Part shown: positions 57,807-60,000 of the stretch, piece after piece
Numbering within the stretch: position 1 is the stretch's first letter
Layout of the letters: every line of letters begins with the position of its first letter
Assembly (NCBI RefSeq): GCF_964355755.1
Contig: NC_092670.1
Location: forward strand, 22,755,201 to 22,815,200
Direction of reading: 5' to 3'
Source of the DNA: Antedon mediterranea
Taxonomy: Eukaryota; Echinodermata; Crinoidea; Comatulida; Antedonidae
DNA: 60,000 nucleotides
Notes under the pieces: generated by a model
The model's database searches: none
What the model was told of the DNA's origin: nothing
Seen by the model: the letters and a program-made list of their open reading frames with translations, nothing else
Position numbers and translations under genes: made by a program

Positions 57807-58861
57807 AGGAGGACAGATTTTTGTAATAATCAGGATGATAATATTTCAAAGCTGTTTTTAGGGAGTAGAAGGCTGTGTGCAGAGATGTGGTATGCAAGAC
57901 TGAAAAAAGTGGCTTAGCAGAGGGTGCAAAGGCCCCTAGTTTAGCATCCAACGGTAGGCAATTGCATCAGGCTGCTCATGCTTTGGGGCTCCCTTAAGCT
58001 CTAGGCCCTGGGTTCTTAGCTAGGAAGCACTCGTAGCCATTGTGCCACTGACTGAACAATGAGCACCGTTTAGTGACGTCTAGTTTATGCGCTTTGTATG
58101 AAGGAATATGCAATCAGGATTTTTTTATGAATGATGAATGAGCTTCTTCCATTTAGTTTCTAATTTCTTATTGCAGTAACTAATTTAGCATGAACATGGT
58201 AGAACAGTTAGTATTAGTAAATATATAGTACAGTTGGTACAGCATCCGTTTGACGTGTTTGATTTCAGAACATTACTCAATATAATGTTTTATTACTTGT
58301 ATTATTTACAGGCCCACTGCTATAATGATTTCTCAACTTGTTTAATAAATCATTCACAAATTTCTTCAAACAACTTGTCTCATTGCTCAATAGATCAACC
58401 AGTCTAAAAAACTTGTCAATGTCTTATACTTTAAATCGTAAATCTGTGTAAGTTTAAGAAAATCAATAATTGACTGGATTTTTATCTTCGTGTGTTCAAA
58501 ATAAATAACATGCTGGCGTCATTTATTGACAGATTTTTTACTTTACGTTAAACTGCTTGTCAGTATTTGACTGTCATTGCGAACATTTGAGGAAACACCG
58601 ATCAATTATTGTCGTACTTGTACCAGATACTCGAGCGCTTTCGATTTGCGATGAACTAGGGCCTATGGATATTGTGTCATCACCTGAATCTAAAATCTGC
58701 CAAAAAATGTCTATAATTCTTGATTCCTTCATACAAAGCACATTGGACTAGATATCACTAAATGGCGCTCATTATTCAGCCCACCACATCTCTGCACACA
58801 CCCTTCTGCTTCCTAAAAACCTGCTTTTACCATCCTACTTATTACAGGAATCTGTCCTCCT
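57807..58861. mobile_element. 1.05-kb foldback element with long inverted arms
   Basis: The left arm starts AGGAGGACAGATTTTTGTAA and the right arm is its complement, ending at 58861. The arms match over about 150 bp: GTGTGCAGAGATGTGG (57875-57890), AATGAGCACCGTTTAGTGAC (58060-58079) and CTTTGTATGAAGGAAT (58091-58106) each have counterparts in 58715-58861. The left arm carries an extra segment of about 155 bp. The 600-bp centre has one open frame (58557-58751) with no recognised domain and no transposase motif. No target duplication is clear. Confidence 0.75.
57891..58046 (-). mobile_element. SINE-like insertion in the left foldback arm
   Basis: This segment is absent from the right arm. On the minus strand it starts GTGGCACAATGGCTACGAGT, an A-box-like sequence also seen in the head at 52637-52656. 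The B box is not clear. Confidence 0.5.
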
Positions 58862-59520
58862 GATTCAAGTGATGAAGCACTGTATCAGCACATTGAATCA
58901 AAAGTTCTTCATTCTGGTAAAACCAGTTTAGTTAAATGATGGCATGTCACTACCATATTTGGGCACATCACATTTTTGTTGTCAAACTAGTTTGATAGTG
59001 TAGACAGAGCTTAACTATTTTTACAAACTCGCCCTACTCCTTTCACTTTTACATTAATCATTTATATCCTGCAACTACAGGTATGTCCCTTCTTTTTAGA
59101 AATACTTTTAAATGTGTTGCTCATAGCTATGGGAGAATAGTCTGTGAAGAGTTTAAAGATTAGAAATAAATAAGAGGTAGGATTGTCAGCCGTAAGTAAT
59201 TTGAAATTTCAAAAGAGACAGTATGATGATGTATGATGAAAAGGTTTAGTTGTTGAGTATCTGCAATAACCTAACAGCAAGTCCTAAGTTTAATCTGTTC
59301 CATGTTTTCTAGTAAATCGCTACTTGACGCTTCAGGCAAAAACAGATAAAAGTAGTTGAAAACATAATCCTTCTGGTCAATCCCATGTTGTTGACTTAGT
59401 TTCACCTTTCTAAGAAGTAAAAATTTAGCATTGAAGGGTAAACGGTGAAGGGAGGGGGTGTAGAAAAACATATGTAGAAAATAAAACTTCATTATTATAT
59501 GTGGAGATATCTCTATGCTT
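58862..59520. other. AT-rich DNA with a MITE fragment
   Basis: Only the right end of a TA-type MITE (58939-59012) can be named. The minus-strand frame at 59271-59492 is not supported. Confidence 0.45.
58939..59012 (-). mobile_element. TA-type MITE, right half only
   Basis: ACCATATTTGGGCACATCAC, then TCAAACTAGTTTGATAGTGT and AGACAGAGCTT. Confidence 0.85.
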
Positions 59521-59648
59521 CTAAAGCTCTGTCTACACTACCAACTAGTTTGACAAAATAAGTGTGATGTGCCCAAATTTGGTAGTGATATGCTCAAATA
59601 TGGTGGTGATATGAAATCATCATGTCCATATATGGGCACATCACTTTT
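59521..59648 (+). mobile_element. TA-type MITE, right end replaced
   Basis: TA then AAGCTCTGTCTACACTACCA; two inner units; ATGGGCACATCACTTTTT, where the family sequence stops and an ACTCGGGGTAC inverted repeat begins. Confidence 0.88.
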
Positions 59649-59649
59649 T

Positions 59650-59979
59650 ACTCGGGGTACCCGAGTCTAGGACTTACTCATGTTCTCCTCCTCCTCCTCC
59701 TCCTCCATCTGGACACTATTGAGTAAAAAGTGTGATTTATAAAGTACTACTCCTCCCTTATTCGTTGTAGTATTGAGCTCGGATTTAGCATGAATATACT
59801 ACAGTTACATGTCCTCAAAGCTATAGAGCCGGATTTTTAAATTTCAAACTGGATGCAGCCATATCACGTCTCGAAGATGGTACCGTATAGCCGTATTTGG
59901 TAGCGCGGTTATTGATGTGTATGTGACGTTGCATCCGGTCTTATGACGTCATTACAGCTTCTTTCGCTGTACCCCGAGT
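59650..59979. other. Segment bounded by 11-bp inverted repeats
   Basis: ACTCGGGGTAC (59650-59660) and its exact complement GTACCCCGAGT (59969-59979) enclose 308 bp that is less AT-rich than its surroundings. Inside are a CTC triplet run (59686-59705), GAGTAAAAAGTG (59721-59732), which is complementary to the MITE edge, and a CRE palindrome. It could be a small transposon inserted in the MITE. Confidence 0.45.
59944..59951. promoter_or_regulatory. CRE-type palindrome
   Basis: TGACGTCA, a full CREB/ATF site, with TGTGACGTTGC about 25 bases upstream. Whether it serves a gene beyond the window cannot be seen. Confidence 0.3.
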
Positions 59980-60000
59980 ATTGCACATTCGTGCTTGTTT

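Noticed and set aside
58557-58751. Transposase gene inside the foldback element
   Set aside because: 64 codons with no catalytic motif or similarity that I can recognise.

Overview
The window is animal nuclear DNA: two multi-exon genes with GT-AG introns, strongly AT-rich, with many MITEs, SINE relics and minisatellites. Palindromic AGGCCTA tracts, and repeat types I associate with marine invertebrate deuterostomes, make an echinoderm (for example a crinoid or sea cucumber) my best guess. That is inference; no taxon-specific gene proves it.

Region 1 (1-14593): a complete ABCA3-type lipid-exporting full ABC transporter lies on the minus strand. I resolved 20 coding exons whose phases all agree. 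They sum to 5253 nt, giving 1750 residues plus the stop, with both nucleotide-binding domains intact. Its introns hold several transposon relics. They include a 5S rRNA-derived SINE-like element, two MITE families (one with TA and one with TTAA target duplications), a dense AGGCCTA tract, and a 16-copy satellite whose unit is built on a MITE terminal repeat.

Region 2 (14594-18824): after a 1.46-kb divergent intergenic region comes a complete five-exon SLC25A19-type gene on the plus strand. It encodes a mitochondrial thiamine pyrophosphate carrier of 317 residues. The two genes are head to head and may share a promoter, but nothing in their biochemistry links them in a pathway.

Region 3 (18825-60000): about 41 kb with no gene I can support. 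It holds eight or more tandem arrays, more copies of the TA-type MITE, a second copy of the TTAA-type MITE, a decayed LINE reverse-transcriptase 3' end (about 25150-25638), tRNA-derived SINE heads, and a 1.05-kb foldback element (57807-58861) with a SINE inserted in one arm. The last 350 bases carry a small inverted-repeat structure with a CRE palindrome. The short ORFs here look like chance reading frames or translated repeats.

No new multi-gene system is evident. The most unusual features are the MITE-terminus satellite in the ABCA3 intron, the 5S-derived element, the TTAA MITE pair and the foldback element.
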